Shown here in pieces: positions 52,069-61,598 of a stretch of 64,000 nt of DNA (its first letter is position 1; the number at the start of each line of letters is the position of its first letter). The position numbers were made by a program, and so were the translations under genes. The notes beneath the pieces were generated by a model, which was not told the origin of the DNA, ran no database searches, and saw only the letters and a program-made list of their open reading frames with translations. Origin of the DNA: Chryseobacterium indologenes (GTDB lineage Bacteria > Bacteroidota > Bacteroidia > Flavobacteriales > Weeksellaceae); contig LAZY01000036.1 in assembly GCA_001013295.1 (NCBI GenBank), forward strand, positions 103,038 to 167,037, in the 5' to 3' direction.

Positions 52069-53964
52069 TTATTTTTCAAGTTGCTTATAGCTTCTCTGTA
52101 TAAAATCCGTCAGGTCTTTTCCTTTCAGTAGATTTTGTGAAAGTTTAGCAAGATCCAGGGCATGTTTTATTAAACTTTCTTTTTCCTCAGTATTCTCTGT
52201 TTTCAGAATCTGATTAGAAAGCTCACTATTGGAGTTTACCACAAGATTGTACATCTCCGGGAATCCTCCCATTCCGAACATACCGCCGCCGCCAGTTGCC
52301 TGCATTTCTTTCATTCTTCGCATGAATTCAGGTTGTGTGATGGTGAATGGAGCATCGTTGCTGTCAAGATCTTCAAGCTGTACTGTGAATTTAGAATCCT
52401 GAATGGCTTCTTCTACATTCTTTTTCAAAGACTCTTTTTCTGTTTCATTCAGTTTTGAAATGATAGGTTCGTCTTTTTTGATCAGATTATTGATGTGGTC
52501 GGCATCTACTCTGGCAAAAGAAATATTTTCTTTTGAGGTTTCCAGTTTCTGGATGACGTGTGGCGTGATAGGAGAGTCTAATAAAAGAACTTCATATCCC
52601 TTATCTTTTGCAGACTGAATGTAGCTGTGCTGTTCATCAGCATTGGTAGCATATAAAACAACCAGCTTATTATCTTTATCCGTTTGTGCAGGTTTTATTT
52701 TTTCAACCAGTTCATCCCAAAGGAAATACTTGCCGTCTGTAGTAGGATATAGGGTAAATTTGTCTGCTTTCTCAGCAAATTTTTCCTCCGTAACAATTCC
52801 GTACTCGATCACAACTTTGATGTCGTTCCATTTTTGTTCGTAATCTTCGCGGTTTTCGTTGATCAGGGAAGCCATTTTGTCGGCCACCTTTTTTGTGATG
52901 TAAGATGAAATTTTCTTTACCGCACCGTCTGCCTGAAGGTAAGAACGGGAAACGTTCAACGGAATATCCGGAGAATCGATTACCCCTCTCAGAAGCATTA
53001 AGAAATCAGGAACGATACCTTTTACTTCATCGGTTACGAATACCTGGTTTTGGTATAATTGAATTTTGTCCTTATCAATATTTAAATTGTTGCTCAACTT
53101 AGGGAAGAATAGAATTCCGGTAAGATTGAAAGGATAGTCTACGTTCAGGTGGATATTGAATAGAGGTTCTTCAAACTGCATTGGGTACAATTCGTGATAG
53201 AACTTCATATAATCTTCATTCGTCAGTTCATTGGGAGCGATTGTCCAGGCCGGAACCGGATTGTTGATGATATTGTCTACTTCTTCCGTTTCAGCTACTG
53301 CGTCTTCAGGAGCGTCTTCCGGTAATGGAAGGGTATGTGTTTTAGTCCCGAATTTGATCGGAACAGGCATGAATTTGTTGTATTTTAGTAACAGTTCACG
53401 GATTTTTCCTTCTTCCAGAAACTCTACAGAATCTTCTGCAATGTGAAGGATGATTTCTGTACCTCTATCTGTTTTATCGGTAGTTTCTTCAAGAGTAAAT
53501 TCCGGGCTTCCGTCACATATCCAGCGTACAGCAGGCTCGTCTTTATAAGATTTTGTAAGGATTTCTACTTTTTCAGCAACCATGAATGCCGAGTAAAATC
53601 CAAGACCGAAGTGTCCGATGATTCCTGAATCTTTTGCAGAATCTTTATATTTTTCCAAAAACTCTTCTGCTCCCGAGAAGGCTACCTGGTTGATGTATTT
53701 TTCAACTTCCTCACCCGTCATCCCAATACCCTGGTCGATGATGCGAAGTGTTTTCTGTTCTTTATCAATTTTTACCTCAAGTTTCGGATTACCATATTCA
53801 ACCTTTGCTTCACCAATACTGGTTAAATGCTTTAATTTAAGGGTAGCATCCGTAGCATTGGAAATGAGCTCTCTCAAGAATATTTCGTGGTCACTGTAAA
53901 GAAACTTTTTGATAAGCGGGAAAATGTTTTCCACAGATACATTAATATTTCCTTTAGTCATCAT
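52069..53964 (-). CDS. htpG: Molecular chaperone HtpG (bacterial Hsp90)
   Basis: An ATP-driven chaperone for stress-damaged and client proteins. The 631 residues show the GHKL ATPase domain: NINVSVENIFPLIKKFLYSDHEIFLRELISNATDATLKLKHL with the catalytic Glu and metal-binding Asn, IDQGIGMTGEEV, and IIGHFGLGFYSAFMV. The middle domain has ILFFPKLSNNLNIDKDKIQLYQNQVFVTDEVKGIVPDFLMLLRGVIDSPDIPLNVSRSYLQ. The C-terminal dimerisation domain contains a Met-rich loop (EFMRRMKEMQATGGGGMFGMGGFPEMYNLVVN). The start may be Met1 or Met2. A TGACA-type repeat lies 57 nt upstream and a -7-like CATATTTG at 54061-54054. Confidence 0.97.
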   Translation of the reverse strand: MMTKGNINVSVENIFPLIKKFLYSDHEIFLRELISNATDATLKLKHLTSIGEAKVEYGNPKLEVKIDKEQKTLRIIDQGIGMTGEEVEKYINQVAFSGAEEFLEKYKDSAKDSGIIGHFGLGFYSAFMVAEKVEILTKSYKDEPAVRWICDGSPEFTLEETTDKTDRGTEIILHIAEDSVEFLEEGKIRELLLKYNKFMPVPIKFGTKTHTLPLPEDAPEDAVAETEEVDNIINNPVPAWTIAPNELTNEDYMKFYHELYPMQFEEPLFNIHLNVDYPFNLTGILFFPKLSNNLNIDKDKIQLYQNQVFVTDEVKGIVPDFLMLLRGVIDSPDIPLNVSRSYLQADGAVKKISSYITKKVADKMASLINENREDYEQKWNDIKVVIEYGIVTEEKFAEKADKFTLYPTTDGKYFLWDELVEKIKPAQTDKDNKLVVLYATNADEQHSYIQSAKDKGYEVLLLDSPITPHVIQKLETSKENISFARVDADHINNLIKKDEPIISKLNETEKESLKKNVEEAIQDSKFTVQLEDLDSNDAPFTITQPEFMRRMKEMQATGGGGMFGMGGFPEMYNLVVNSNSELSNQILKTENTEEKESLIKHALDLAKLSQNLLKGKDLTDFIQRSYKQLEK

Positions 53965-54020
53965 ATTTTAGATTTTTAATTTTCAAATCTTTCTCAAAAA
54001 AAATACCAGAGAGCAGAAAG

Positions 54021-54039
54021 TGACAGAATGACATTTTTT
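54021..54039. promoter_or_regulatory. TGACA-n3-TGACA repeat in the htpG/S9 peptidase intergenic region
   Basis: TGACAGAATGACATTTTTT, with two TGACA units 8 bp apart (TGnCA is self-complementary). It lies 57 nt from the htpG start and 77 nt from the divergent S9 peptidase gene. It is matched at 17 of 19 positions by 57092-57110. Confidence 0.45.
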
Positions 54040-54115
54040 CGACAGTATAGATGCAAATATGATATGAATTTGTCAAAGAAATATCATACTTTTAATCCTT
54101 AAAATTTTTTTTAAA

Positions 54116-57016
54116 ATGAAGTTGAAATGTACAGTTTTTGTGCTGTTCATTATGGCCTGTTGCCTGTATGGACAGAAAAAGCCTTTAGACCACTCTGTCT
54201 ATGACAGCTGGCAAAACATAGGCTCGAGAAAAATCTCAAATGACGGAAAATGGATTGCCTATTCTGTTGATGCTCAGGAAGGAAATTCTAATCTTTCTTT
54301 ATATTCAGTAAAAAATAAAACCACAAAGAAATTTGACAGGGGAACAAAACTGGATTTTACGAATGATTCCAGATTCGCAGTTTTTCAAATCCGACCGCAG
54401 TATAAAGATATAAAAGCAGTAAAAGATAAAAAGCTTAAAAAAAATAAATTAACAAAAGACAGCCTTGCCATTGTTGATTTTTTGAGTGGTCAAACGGAAA
54501 AAATTCCTGATGTAAAAACATTCAAAATTCCTGAAAAAGCAGGTTCTTATGTGGCATACCTTCTGGAAAATACAAAAGATAAATCTTCGGATGATGCTTC
54601 TGATAAAGAAGATGGAGACGAAAATAAGGATGACGATAAAAATGTGAAACCATTGCAGTTGGTGGTTCGTAATCTTTTGAATGGGAAAAGCACAACCTAT
54701 GATAATGTAATCCGCTATGAGTTCAGCAAAAATGGTAAACAGCTCGCTTTTGTGACTAAAAAACCTGAAGAGAAAGCAGACAAGGATAAAAAAGGGGAAA
54801 AGGGTTCAGCTGATGAAAAGCCTGCGGCTAAAAAAGATACTGATAAATCAAAGCCAAAGAAATATGCCCTTGAAACCGTACAGATAGTCGATCTGCAAAA
54901 AGGAACTGTAACCAAGATTTCTGAGATGGAAGGCGATTTTACCCAATTATCTTTTGATGAAGAAGGAAGCCAATTGGCCTACGTGGGAACTTCTTCTGCC
55001 CAGAATGATTTAGTGAAACTGTACAAGCTGTATTACTTTAATTTTAAAGGGAATAAGAAGGAAATGATTACCAATGAAAATGCTCAAATGAAAAAAGATT
55101 GGGTAATTTCTGAAAATCGTTTACCTCTATTCAGCAAAAACGGAAAACAGCTTTATTTTGGAGTTGCTCCGAGAACTATTGCAAAAGATACAGCGATGAT
55201 TGCCAATGATCATGCAGTAGTAGATATATGGAACTATAGAGATGATTATTTACAGACAGTACAATTGAAGGAATTGAAAAATGATCTGAAAAAATCTTAT
55301 GCAGCTGTAATGCAGACGGAAAAACCGGATTTCTTCAGAAATATTGATGGTGAGGATCTGGATACTTTACGAATAGTAAACGAAGGAAATGCTGAATTTG
55401 CATTGGGTATCACCAGTCTGAATAACCGTATTTCTTCACAATGGGAAGGGGCAACGAAGAAAACATATTTCCTGATCAATAATAAAACAGGAGACAGAAC
55501 AGAAGTTATTAAAAATCTGGATGGAGCCGTTGCAGTCTCTCCACTTGGGAACTTTGTGGTGATTTTTGACAGAGAAAAAGGAAGATGGCTGAGCTATAAT
55601 GTGAAAACCAAGCAAACATTTCCACTCAATACAGGATTATCGGTTTCTTTCGTAGATGAAGAGTTTGATATGCCTGATTTTCCGAATTCTTATGGCATAG
55701 CCTCATGGACAGATAATGATGAATCTGTGATCATCAAAGACCGCTATGATCTTTGGGAATTTTCTCTGAATGGTTCGAAAAAACCAAGAAATATCACCAA
55801 TGGATTTGGACGTAAAAATAAAATCACATTTGATACCTACGCTTTAGATAAAGATATTAAAAGTTTAAACCGAAAATCTACTATTTATTTATCGGCGTTT
55901 GATAATACCTCCAAGGCCAACGGAATCTTCAAAACATCTATCCATTCGAATGCGGACCCGGTAAAAATTAAAATGGAAAATGTCTGGGGATACAGAAGCC
56001 TTCAGAAAGCAAAAAATGCTGAAGAATATATTTTAGTAAAAGAGTCTTACACGGATTCTCCTGATATTTTTGCAACATCCGATTTCTCGGAACAGCAGAA
56101 ACTGAGCAGTACCAACCCACAACAAAACATTTATAATTGGGGTACAGATGAACTGGTACAGTGGACAACGCCAAAAGGAAATACCTCTACAGGAATTTTG
56201 TACAAACCGGAGGATTTCAATCCGAACAAAAAATATCCTATGATTGTCTATTTCTATGAAAAACTTTCAGACAACCTGAACCGTTATGTAGCACCTGCGC
56301 CTACACCTTCAAGACTGAATATTTCTTATTTTGTGAGTAACGGATATTTGGTTTTCACACCTGATATTTCGTACATCGACGGTCTTCCGGGAGAATCTGC
56401 AATGGAATATATTAATTCCGGTGTTGAAAAGCTAAAACAAAATGCCTGGGTAGATGGTACTAAAATCGGAATTCAGGGACAAAGCTGGGGCGGTTATCAG
56501 GTAGCATACCTTATTGCTCATACCAATATGTATGCAGCTGCCTGGAGTGGTGCTCCTGTTGTCAACATGACGTCCGCATACGGAGGAATCCGATGGACTT
56601 CAGGAATGAACAGACAGTTCCAGTATGAAAAATCTCAAAGTAGATTAGGAAAAAATTTATGGGAAGCTCCGGAACTTTATATTAAAAATTCGCCGCTTTT
56701 TACAATTGATCAGGTAAAAACTCCGGTCGTGATCATGAGTAATGATAAAGATGGAGCAGTGCCATGGTATCAGGGAATTGAAATGTTTACCGCATTACGC
56801 CGTCTCGGAAAACCATCGTGGCTTCTGAATTATAATGGTGACGATCATAATCTTATGAAACGCCAGAACAGAAAAGATATTCAGATTCGTGAACAGCAGT
56901 TTTTTGATTACTATCTCAAAGGTGCTAAAGCTCCGGTCTGGATGACGAAAGGTGTTCCAGCTACCCAAAAAGGAAAAGATTGGGGATTTGAGCTGACAGA
57001 TGATAAACCTAATTAA
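54116..57016 (+). CDS. S9 (prolyl oligopeptidase) family serine peptidase, secreted
   Basis: A 966-residue exported peptidase. The signal peptide is MKLKCTVFVLFIMACCLYGQ. A beta-propeller-type N-terminal part follows (DGKWIAYSVDAQEGNSNLSLYSVKN, LDFTNDSRFAVFQIRPQYKD). It carries a very acidic insert (about 160-185, rich in D, E and K) and a Lys-rich one (about 218-245). The C-terminal alpha/beta-hydrolase has the nucleophile in GIQGQSWGGYQ (S790), the acid in NDKDGAVPW (D879) and the His in GDDHNLMK (H911). It probably trims peptides in the periplasm, like the DPP-type enzymes of this family. The propeller inserts are longer than usual. Confidence 0.93.
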   Translation: MKLKCTVFVLFIMACCLYGQKKPLDHSVYDSWQNIGSRKISNDGKWIAYSVDAQEGNSNLSLYSVKNKTTKKFDRGTKLDFTNDSRFAVFQIRPQYKDIKAVKDKKLKKNKLTKDSLAIVDFLSGQTEKIPDVKTFKIPEKAGSYVAYLLENTKDKSSDDASDKEDGDENKDDDKNVKPLQLVVRNLLNGKSTTYDNVIRYEFSKNGKQLAFVTKKPEEKADKDKKGEKGSADEKPAAKKDTDKSKPKKYALETVQIVDLQKGTVTKISEMEGDFTQLSFDEEGSQLAYVGTSSAQNDLVKLYKLYYFNFKGNKKEMITNENAQMKKDWVISENRLPLFSKNGKQLYFGVAPRTIAKDTAMIANDHAVVDIWNYRDDYLQTVQLKELKNDLKKSYAAVMQTEKPDFFRNIDGEDLDTLRIVNEGNAEFALGITSLNNRISSQWEGATKKTYFLINNKTGDRTEVIKNLDGAVAVSPLGNFVVIFDREKGRWLSYNVKTKQTFPLNTGLSVSFVDEEFDMPDFPNSYGIASWTDNDESVIIKDRYDLWEFSLNGSKKPRNITNGFGRKNKITFDTYALDKDIKSLNRKSTIYLSAFDNTSKANGIFKTSIHSNADPVKIKMENVWGYRSLQKAKNAEEYILVKESYTDSPDIFATSDFSEQQKLSSTNPQQNIYNWGTDELVQWTTPKGNTSTGILYKPEDFNPNKKYPMIVYFYEKLSDNLNRYVAPAPTPSRLNISYFVSNGYLVFTPDISYIDGLPGESAMEYINSGVEKLKQNAWVDGTKIGIQGQSWGGYQVAYLIAHTNMYAAAWSGAPVVNMTSAYGGIRWTSGMNRQFQYEKSQSRLGKNLWEAPELYIKNSPLFTIDQVKTPVVIMSNDKDGAVPWYQGIEMFTALRRLGKPSWLLNYNGDDHNLMKRQNRKDIQIREQQFFDYYLKGAKAPVWMTKGVPATQKGKDWGFELTDDKPN

Positions 57017-57021
57017 TATAA

Positions 57022-57057
57022 ACTCGGCGGAGCCTTTGGCTCCGCCGAGTTTTTTTA
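57022..57057 (+). terminator. Intrinsic terminator of the S9 peptidase gene
   Basis: A 13-bp perfect GC-rich stem (ACTCGGCGGAGCC at 57022-57034, complement at 57038-57050), loop TTT, then a T run. Confidence 0.95.
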
Positions 57058-57091
57058 TTGTTCTCAGCAAAATATATCACAAAATATAAAC

Positions 57092-57110
57092 TGACACAAT
57101 GGCATTTTTT
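57092..57110. promoter_or_regulatory. TGACA-type repeat upstream of the 483-aa unknown gene
   Basis: TGACACAATGGCATTTTTT matches the htpG upstream site 54021-54039 at 17 of 19 positions and lies 57 nt from the start codon of the gene at 57168, nearly the htpG distance. Confidence 0.45.
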
Positions 57111-57167
57111 TTATGATGGGCCTGTTGATCGCTTTTATTATATTTACCGCCAATTATAATAAACAGT

Positions 57168-58619
57168 ATGGGAATCTTTGATTTTTTTAAGAAGAAAAAC
57201 AGCAGACAGGAAAATGTCAGTACTCCGGTTCAGGAAATTGATAGGGCAGAGGAAAAAATAGCAGTGGAGGTAATGGAAGAAGTGGTGGAAACAACACCGG
57301 AAATAACTCAGGAAATACCTTCACAACAACAGTCGATAGAAGAGCAGCCGGTAAATGAAAACTACGAAAAAATCAAAACTTATAATGATTATATCGTGTA
57401 TTCTATTGCATTACAGCTAAGAGGAGAATATACTCCTATTGCCGCTTTTGAGAAAGAAAATGGCGAAATAGAAGGTTTTGTTTATATGGTGACAGAGGAT
57501 GCTTATGCTCTTCCGGTACATGAGGCTATCAGTAAAATGGAGGAAAAATTTGAAAACGAGCTTCAGGAAGGGAAGGTCAGATCTTATATGATTTTGTACC
57601 ATTCACAGTTTGATAACAATGATAATCATAGTCCTGCAACTCAGGAGGGAGAGTTCAAAGCGATTTCACTTTCCTACCATTTTAAAGGGGCTGATAAAGC
57701 AAAAACAGGACTACCTTATATTTTTGAAAACGAAACCGTTACTTATAAAGGTTTTGCCGAGTTTTCACATGAGGAAAATAACGGAATCATGAATCATCAG
57801 TTGATCGATGGAAGAGATTATTTTACCAATACAGAAGGTATTGCAGCTCCTGAAACAACTAATGAAGCGGGAATTATTGTAAGAAAATCTAATGTACATA
57901 ACCTTGTCAACACCTGGAGTGGGATTTTTGGTCATGAAAATTTTCAGACTAAAGATTACGGTCAATATCTAAGTACTGTGTTGATGCAGTCTACAGTAGC
58001 TGATCCGCTGGGTGAGAGCAAGAGCAAAACAGAATTTGAAGACGTAAGGTTTAAAACCATTGTTACGGATGAGCTGAGTACCATTATTCCTGAAGTGAAA
58101 ACAGATTATACGCTGGATTTCGAAACAAGATCTGTCCGTGAATGGGAAAATGCTTTAAACTTACAGGCGATTGTAGCAGGTCCTGCCAGAAATACTTTTG
58201 GGGTTTGGTTCTTTGCCACTGATTATGCCGAAAACAGAAATACCTATTTGACGCAGCCACACCTGAATATCAATATCAGTGGAGTTGTTTTGATCTTAGA
58301 TGCTCACCAGGATACTGATCTGCCAGACGGAACGAAAATGAGCGAAGAATTTACAACCTATATGCCAAGCCAGACTCTTCCTAATTATGCATGTTTTGAT
58401 TTCATTGCTAAAGTGGTAGACTTTAAGGAAACTACACTGCTTGAAGATGGAAGCGTTAAAGGATATATCCTGAAACTGAAGCTGATTACGCATGAAGAGA
58501 GTGAAGACTTCTTTACTATCGATGCTTTTGTCAATAAAGAGAATATGAGATTCGAAAACCTTACAAAAGGAATGAAAGTTACCGGAGCAGTACAGCTTCA
58601 GGGTAAAATTGTGAATTAA
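57168..58619 (+). CDS. Cytosolic protein of unknown function (483 aa)
   Basis: It starts MGIFDFFKKKNSRQENVSTPVQ, then a Glu/Gln-rich disordered stretch (to about 65), then a compact globular part of about 410 residues with mixed strands and helices: NDYIVYSIALQLRGEYTPIAAFEKENGEIEGFVYMV, GEFKAISLSYHFKGADKAKTGLPYIFENE, FGVWFFATDYAENRNTYLTQPHLNINISGVVLILDAHQDTDLPDG and CFDFIAKVVDFKETTLLEDGSVKGYILKLKLI. No signal peptide or membrane segment. I do not recognise the family. The TGACA repeat shared with htpG suggests stress control. It has its own terminator. Confidence 0.8.
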   Translation: MGIFDFFKKKNSRQENVSTPVQEIDRAEEKIAVEVMEEVVETTPEITQEIPSQQQSIEEQPVNENYEKIKTYNDYIVYSIALQLRGEYTPIAAFEKENGEIEGFVYMVTEDAYALPVHEAISKMEEKFENELQEGKVRSYMILYHSQFDNNDNHSPATQEGEFKAISLSYHFKGADKAKTGLPYIFENETVTYKGFAEFSHEENNGIMNHQLIDGRDYFTNTEGIAAPETTNEAGIIVRKSNVHNLVNTWSGIFGHENFQTKDYGQYLSTVLMQSTVADPLGESKSKTEFEDVRFKTIVTDELSTIIPEVKTDYTLDFETRSVREWENALNLQAIVAGPARNTFGVWFFATDYAENRNTYLTQPHLNINISGVVLILDAHQDTDLPDGTKMSEEFTTYMPSQTLPNYACFDFIAKVVDFKETTLLEDGSVKGYILKLKLITHEESEDFFTIDAFVNKENMRFENLTKGMKVTGAVQLQGKIVN

Positions 58620-58640
58620 TAAAATAATACATAAACGTAA

Positions 58641-58669
58641 AAGAGTCTGAATTTTCAGGCTCTTTTTTT
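58641..58669 (+). terminator. Terminator of the 483-aa unknown gene
   Basis: AAGAGTCTGA pairs with TCAGGCTCTT (10 bp, one G-T) and is followed by TTTTT. Confidence 0.85.
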
Positions 58670-58698
58670 ATTTCCTGCTACATGGGTAATTAGTTTAT

Positions 58699-58850
58699 AA
58701 TGCAAGAGAATATGGATTCAAATATCTTACCCTAAGAAGTAATAAGAAGTGAAGTAACTGAAAATAAAACATCCGCTTAAAAAGAATCAATGAAGTTGAT
58801 TCCTCCTTTACTTCCTCAAAATTCAACAGTATTAAAAATAACCTTTGCGT
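58699..58850 (+). repeat. 165-bp structured intergenic element, degraded copy D
   Basis: The right part is clear: CCGCTTAAAAAGAATCAATG leads into a 19-nt stem-loop at 58784-58802 (arms GAATCAAT and GTTGATTC, loop GAA), and the copy ends at CTTTGCGT (58843-58850), 48 nt on. The left end (ATGCAAGA near 58699) is eroded and the left stem-loop is lost. Confidence 0.6.
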
Positions 58851-58927
58851 TTGAAAAATTTTAACAGAACAGAAACTAATCTACAAATTAAAAGGAAAGA
58901 AAAATCCATGCATTATTGGCAAAACAA

Positions 58928-58952
58928 AAAAAGGCAATCCGAAGACTGCCTT
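58928..58952 (-). terminator. Intrinsic terminator of recA
   Basis: Minus-strand GGCAGTC-TTCG-GATTGCC (one G-T pair) followed by TTTTTTT. Confidence 0.9.
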
Positions 58953-58971
58953 TCCATTATTTTTCGGAAAC

Positions 58972-59976
58972 TTATTTGTTGTTTTTCATTTCCTCTTTGA
59001 TCTTGTTTTCCAATTCCTCAGCAAGCTCAGGATTGTCTTTTAAAACATCTTTTACAGCATCACGTCCCTGTCCTAGTTTAGATTCTTCATAGCTGAACCA
59101 AGAACCGCTCTTCTTCACGATTCCCATATCAACCGCTGTATCAAGAATTTCTCCTACTTTAGAAACTCCTTCACCATACATAATGTCGAATTCTGCCTGT
59201 TTGAAAGGAGGAGCTACTTTGTTTTTCACAATCTTCACTTTCACACGGCTACCGATAGCTTCGTCACCTTGCTTGATTGGTGCACTTGCTTTTCTGATGT
59301 CGATTCTTACAGAAGCGTAGAACTTAAGGGCATTACCTCCGGTAGTGGTTTCAGGGTTTCCGAACATTACTCCGATCTTTTCTCTCAACTGGTTGATGAA
59401 GATCACGGTACATTTTGTTCTTGAAATGGTAGCGGTAAGTTTTCTTAATGCCTGAGACATCAATCTTGCGTGAAGACCCATTTTAGAATCTCCCATTTCA
59501 CCTTCGATTTCAGCTTTTGGTGTAAGAGCAGCTACAGAGTCAATTACTACAATATCAATAGCTCCTGAACGGATTAGGTTATCAGCAATCTCCAGAGCCT
59601 GCTCACCGTTGTCCGGCTGAGAAATAATAAGGTTTTCAAGATCGATTCCTAATTTCGCAGCATACGTTCTGTCGAAAGCGTGCTCAGCATCAATAAATGC
59701 AGCAATACCACCTGCTTTTTGAGCCTCAGCGATAGCGTGAAGTGTTAAAGTTGTTTTACCTGAAGATTCAGGTCCATATATTTCAATGATTCTTCCTTTT
59801 GGATACCCGCCTATACCTAAGGCAATATCTAATCCTAAAGAACCGGAAGGAATTACTTCTACCGTATTGTCTATAGATTCATCACCTAAAGTCATTACTG
59901 TTCCCTTTCCATATGTTTTATCTAGCTTGTCAAGCACTAATGCGAGTGCTTTTTTCTTATCATCAATGTTACTCAT
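58972..59976 (-). CDS. recA: Recombinase RecA
   Basis: A DNA strand-exchange protein and SOS co-protease. The 334 residues show the Walker A loop GPESSGKTT (68-76), Walker B IDIVVIDSVAAL, the L1 loop EIEGEMGDSKMGLHARLMSQALRKL and the L2 region FINQLREKIGVMFGNPETTTGGNALKFYASVRIDIR. The C-terminal domain contains WFSYEESKLGQGRDAVKDVLKDNPELAEELENKI. Length is normal for Bacteroidetes and there is no intein. It is single-gene, with its own terminator; a -7 element TATTTTTG lies at 60003-59996 on the minus strand. No LexA-type operator is recognised. Confidence 0.98.
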   Translation of the reverse strand: MSNIDDKKKALALVLDKLDKTYGKGTVMTLGDESIDNTVEVIPSGSLGLDIALGIGGYPKGRIIEIYGPESSGKTTLTLHAIAEAQKAGGIAAFIDAEHAFDRTYAAKLGIDLENLIISQPDNGEQALEIADNLIRSGAIDIVVIDSVAALTPKAEIEGEMGDSKMGLHARLMSQALRKLTATISRTKCTVIFINQLREKIGVMFGNPETTTGGNALKFYASVRIDIRKASAPIKQGDEAIGSRVKVKIVKNKVAPPFKQAEFDIMYGEGVSKVGEILDTAVDMGIVKKSGSWFSYEESKLGQGRDAVKDVLKDNPELAEELENKIKEEMKNNK

Positions 59977-60356
59977 CTCTATTAAAATAATTTCTCAAAA
60001 ATACATAATTTCTCAATCAAAAACTAATATTATTTATCCCTGAAACGGGTTTTTAGAGTTAAAAAATGATAAATTTTTAAGACTGATGTTGTTCAAAACG
60101 AAGGAGATGTGGAGCGGGGGATTTAGAAATATTAAAAAATAAATTTAAAATAAGAAAGGTATACCTGGAAGCAGGTAGCTAAAGCTTTAGGCTAATATGA
60201 AACGGATGGTTTTCAGTAGTTGTAGCCTTCCCAAATTACAGGATCATATTTTTTTTATCAGATTTAAAATACTTGTAAATTGATGGTACAATCACAGTTT
60301 TATTCATCCAAAATAAAAAATGCTTATCTTAAAACATTATTTTTTAAGATCATTCT
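59977..60356. other. Gap between recA and the 402-aa membrane protein gene
   Basis: Contains the recA -7 element (minus strand, 60003-59996), a palindromic stretch TAGCTAAAGCTTTAGGCTA (60177-60195) and a hairpin ATCTTAAAA/TTTTAAGAT (60326-60334 with 60342-60350) that ends 6 nt before the next start codon and could mask its ribosome binding region. No gene seen. Confidence 0.45.
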
Positions 60357-61565
60357 ATGGACAGAAAATTAAAACGATTCCTGATTAAATCTTTTGCTGT
60401 ATTGGCCGTTATACATCTGGCTTACTTTATTTATGGATATGTGAAATTTGTAGGTCTTCAAAAAATTAATATTTATACAGAATTTTATAGGTTCAAATTT
60501 TACGATGATGTCTCCATTTCTCACTTTTTCGTAACCGGTCTTTTTTTGTTTTTCTTTGTTATTTTTCTCCTTAGAAATCATTCCAAAAAAAGAAATACAC
60601 TTTCAGAAAAGTTAGGAATAGGTATTATACTTCTGCTGGTGTCATTTTTCTCCCTGACCTTTTTTATCAGTTATAGTTTTGGATTCAATGCAAAACTACG
60701 AACTGTACTGCCTGAAAAGGATCTTAATAAAGATAAAACCCTGTTGAATGTCTTACAGCCTTTTTTATACAACTATACTTCCTACAGTTCAGAGAGTCTG
60801 TTTAACCCCGAGAATGTTTTATATCCTAAACCTTACCCCTTGATTGAACAGATCGATACGCTGTACTACGATCCGGATAATAAGGGATATTACTCAACAG
60901 AATCCAACTATTACAGTATTGATACGCTGACGATGCTGAGTGCCGATCATAAAAAATTAAACAATAAAGCAAAGCTAGCACTTGACTTTCTTGGGGTTGA
61001 TGACAAAGAGCTGGAAAAAAGGATTATTTCTAAACACGAGAAGGGAGATAGTACTGAAATTATATTTAAAGGAATAAAGGTATACCCTCAAGCCGACGAG
61101 AAAATGTGTATTTTTCTTCAAAACAAATTTTTGTTTTTTCCGCTACATAAGGTTCCTGAACAACAACAGCAGTATCAAAATGCGATCAAAAGATACGATT
61201 TGCTTTACAAATATAGCCAGGATTCACTACTGTACTCATTTCAGAGACTGAATGGCCTTTTAAAAAAATACAATATAGAAACGCAGATTGTTCCGAAAGA
61301 CCTTACTAAAGATGTCTTTTATTACCGGGATCATCAGCAGGAGCCTCTGAATGGGATACGAAATACTTACGAAATAAATGACTTAAAAGATAAATTTAAA
61401 ACCCTGGATCGATTGTTCTATAGGCCGAATTATCTTCATCCTTCCATCATGGAAATTTTCTTTACAGTGGTCATGAGTATCTGGGCTGTTTTATTTTTAC
61501 TGTATCTGATCTGGAATTTCAGGAATAGAAAACTTTCTTCAGATAAAGAAAAGGAACAAATGTAA
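60357..61565 (+). CDS. Membrane protein of unknown function
   Basis: A 402-residue protein with about four membrane segments: near 10-28 (IKSFAVLAVIHLAYFIYGY), 55-73 (HFFVTGLFLFFFVIFLL), 86-107 (LGIGIILLLVSFFSLTFFISY) and 368-390 (IMEIFFTVVMSIWAVLFLLYLIW). Between the third and fourth is a large, probably periplasmic part of about 255 residues, rich in Tyr, Asp and Lys (YNYTSYSSESLFNPENVLYPKPYPLIEQIDTLYYDPDNKGYYSTESNYY). The topology resembles the LptF/LptG plan only loosely, and I do not claim that. No neighbour suggests a function. Confidence 0.75.
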   Translation: MDRKLKRFLIKSFAVLAVIHLAYFIYGYVKFVGLQKINIYTEFYRFKFYDDVSISHFFVTGLFLFFFVIFLLRNHSKKRNTLSEKLGIGIILLLVSFFSLTFFISYSFGFNAKLRTVLPEKDLNKDKTLLNVLQPFLYNYTSYSSESLFNPENVLYPKPYPLIEQIDTLYYDPDNKGYYSTESNYYSIDTLTMLSADHKKLNNKAKLALDFLGVDDKELEKRIISKHEKGDSTEIIFKGIKVYPQADEKMCIFLQNKFLFFPLHKVPEQQQQYQNAIKRYDLLYKYSQDSLLYSFQRLNGLLKKYNIETQIVPKDLTKDVFYYRDHQQEPLNGIRNTYEINDLKDKFKTLDRLFYRPNYLHPSIMEIFFTVVMSIWAVLFLLYLIWNFRNRKLSSDKEKEQM

Positions 61566-61598
61566 CTTCTATCTTTTCGTTTCCCTGGAAAACAATAT

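Noticed and set aside
60357..61565. Assignment of the 402-aa membrane protein to LptF/LptG
   Set aside because: Only the rough layout of membrane segments around a periplasmic part is similar; no sequence motif of that family is visible and the segment number differs.
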